DNA of 46,495 nucleotides from Synergistaceae bacterium (GTDB taxonomy: Bacteria; Synergistota; Synergistia; Synergistales; Thermovirgaceae): NCBI GenBank assembly GCA_012729145.1, contig JAAYDT010000003.1, positions 1 through 46,495 on the forward strand. Reading direction: 5' to 3'. Shown here piece by piece: positions 45,313-46,495 of this stretch. The notes beneath the pieces were generated by a model. It saw only the letters and a list, made by a program, of their open reading frames with translations, searched no databases and had not been told where the DNA came from. Made by a program: the position numbers and the translations under genes. Position 1 is the stretch's first letter, and every line of letters starts with the position of its first letter.

Positions 45313-45525
45313 ATGTCCTCGGTTAATGTTCAGGCGCTGGTGGCTCTGTTTCTTTTCGTCCTTTGCCTCGTCCTTTCCAGGATGATAGTGAACATATCCT
45401 CCGGGAAGTGGCCCGGCGGAGCCCTTTGGGTCACCTATCTGAGGGTCCTTCTGGGCTTCCTCTTCGCCGCCGCCATCACCCTGGGGATGTACTCCTTCGC
45501 CGGGATAGATTTCCTGAACAGGTAG
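45313..45525 (+). CDS. Small two-helix membrane protein of unknown function
   Basis: A 70-residue protein that I do not recognise. It has two hydrophobic helices (about 7-27 and 38-62) separated by a short polar loop (SSGKWPGG) with one Arg/Lys-rich flank, so a hairpin in the membrane is likely. There is no signal-peptidase site. The ATG has GGGGG 6 bp upstream and an extended -10 about 45 bp ahead, so it is likely a real gene. It lies 48 bp before meaB, and the codon use fits its neighbours. A link to MeaB or the transport genes is not established. Confidence 0.7.
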   Translation: MSSVNVQALVALFLFVLCLVLSRMIVNISSGKWPGGALWVTYLRVLLGFLFAAAITLGMYSFAGIDFLNR

Positions 45526-45573
45526 AACTTCCCTTGCGGGTCCATATCACCTTTCGAAAGGATTGTTGAAAAA

Positions 45574-46495
45574 TTGGACAGGATCATTGAAAGAGCCCTG
45601 AAGGGAGATCCCCGCTCGATCGCCAGACTTATCACCGCGGTCGAAAGCGAGAACGATCGCGCTAAAGAGATCATGCAAAAGATCTACCCTCACACAGGGA
45701 AGGCCCACATGATCGGTGTCACGGGTAGCCCCGGCGCAGGGAAAAGCACCTTTCTTGACAAACTTATCTCCTCCTTGATGGTTTCAGGTCTGACCGTAGG
45801 GGTCATTGCGGTCGATCCATCAAGCCCCTTCACAGGTGGGGCGGTCCTCGGCGACAGGCTGAGGATGCAGCAGCACAGTCTCGATCCGGGAGTTTTCATC
45901 CGCAGCATGGGTACAAGGGGGTCCCTGGGGGGGCTCAGTCGTGGAACCTACGAAGCGGCCCTCATCCTTGACGCCTGCGGCAAGGACATAGTCCTTATCG
46001 AGACAGTGGGTGTAGGACAATCGGAGATAGACATCGTCAAGATCGCCGACACCGTAGCACTGCTCCTCGTCCCTGGCATGGGCGACGACATTCAGATCAT
46101 GAAGGCGGGCATAATGGAGATCGCCGATGTCTTCATTGTGAACAAGGCAGACAGGGACGGTTCGGAGAGAGTGGTACGGGAGGTCAATATCATGCTTGAC
46201 CTCCAGACGGAAAAAGACTGGAGACCCCCGGTGATCCCTACTGTCGCTGAGAGCGGAGAAGGGGTGGCCCTTGCCGCCGGAGCGCTCTCGGAACACCGGG
46301 AATTCCTGGCCTCTTCCGACGAGGGCAGGCGCCGAAAGTACAGGCGTCTTCGCCTGGAAGTGGAGGAGATACTAAAAAGGGAGATAGCCAAGATAGCCGA
46401 AGAAGCATGGGATAGCCGCATCGGTGGTGATGTCCTTGAAGATCTTGCTTCGCGAAGAAAGGATCCCTACACCGTGGCCGACGAACTCCTGTCGA
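45574..46495 (+). CDS. meaB: MeaB/ArgK family GTPase (3' partial)
   Basis: 307 codons are visible, running to the window edge. MeaB protects and reactivates the adenosylcobalamin-dependent methylmalonyl-CoA mutase, loading cofactor with GTP hydrolysis. The N-terminal helix LKGDPRSIARLITAVES and PHTGKAHMIGVTG fit the family. Motifs: P-loop GSPGAGKS (51-58), VDPSSPFTGGAVLGDRLRM, FIRSMGTRGSLGGLS, ETVGVGQSEIDIV, GDDIQIMKAGIMEIADVFIVNKADRDG. The start is TTG 45574, since the frame upstream has no ATG or GTG before the stop at 45523; AAAGGA lies 11 bp upstream. A mutase gene may follow the window. It implies propionate/methylmalonyl-CoA metabolism, typical of amino-acid fermenters. Confidence 0.9.
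   Translation, partial: MDRIIERALKGDPRSIARLITAVESENDRAKEIMQKIYPHTGKAHMIGVTGSPGAGKSTFLDKLISSLMVSGLTVGVIAVDPSSPFTGGAVLGDRLRMQQHSLDPGVFIRSMGTRGSLGGLSRGTYEAALILDACGKDIVLIETVGVGQSEIDIVKIADTVALLLVPGMGDDIQIMKAGIMEIADVFIVNKADRDGSERVVREVNIMLDLQTEKDWRPPVIPTVAESGEGVALAAGALSEHREFLASSDEGRRRKYRRLRLEVEEILKREIAKIAEEAWDSRIGGDVLEDLASRRKDPYTVADELLS

Overview
The window is a dense, almost wholly plus-strand stretch of core bacterial chromosome, GC-rich (mid-50s percent by eye) with short intergenic gaps and many overlapping start/stop codons. TTG and GTG starts are frequent behind good AGGAGG-like ribosome binding sites, and AGG/AGA dominate the arginine codons. A rotary V/A-type ATPase operon, a full-length trigger factor-clpP-clpX-lon block, a fused IspDF, a DUF1850 gene beside a fused TRAP permease, a GnnA-like sugar-nucleotide dehydrogenase and MeaB together suggest an anaerobic, amino-acid-fermenting Gram-negative-type bacterium, most likely Synergistota. 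That assignment is inference from gene content, not a measured phylogeny.

Layout: (1) 2-13288, one long run of nearly contiguous genes: a WecG/TagA-type glycosyltransferase (first residues outside the window), a two-CBS-domain protein, a ten-gene ATPase block (CBS, stalk coil, I, K, E, C, F, A, B, D), then rlmH, ybaB, recR, a membrane-anchored PIN-TRAM protein and ispDF. (2) 13385-14860, guaB. (3) 14949-22806, a promoter followed by an intrinsic terminator, then the translation-factor operon rimP-nusA-ylxR-L7Ae-infB-DUF503-rbfA-nrnA-truB-ribF. (4) 22850-26390, a solo tRNA-Arg(CCT), pcm, a DUF1850 protein, a TRAP 4TM/12TM permease and a terminator. (5) 26417-30218, ileS and an RluD-type synthase, meeting rqcH (the only minus-strand gene) tail to tail with an overlap. 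(6) 31973-32860, a consensus promoter, eight tRNA genes and a strong hairpin. (7) 32911-39268, tig-clpP-clpX-lon-engB. (8) 39335-45224, valS-folC-pgeF-like-Gfo/Idh and a GAAA-tetraloop terminator. (9) 45262-46495, a small two-helix membrane protein and the nearly complete meaB GTPase.

Functionally the genes group into energy coupling (V-ATPase), ribosome building and translation (NusA/IF-2/RbfA/RimP/TruB/RlmH/RluD/EngB, two aminoacyl-tRNA synthetases, nine tRNAs), protein quality control (trigger factor, ClpXP, Lon, RqcH, Pcm), and cofactor or precursor synthesis (FAD, folate, isoprenoids, GMP). I found no CRISPR array, insertion sequence, prophage or obvious transferred island. I do not see a clearly new multi-gene system. 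The points most worth a second look are the promoter-terminator leader ahead of rimP, the CBS protein overlapping the first ATPase gene, the mismatched acceptor stem of tRNA-Lys(CTT), the 12-base repeat at a fixed distance before tRNA-Pro and tRNA-His, the divergent IspF C-terminus, and the convergent gene overlap at rluD/rqcH.
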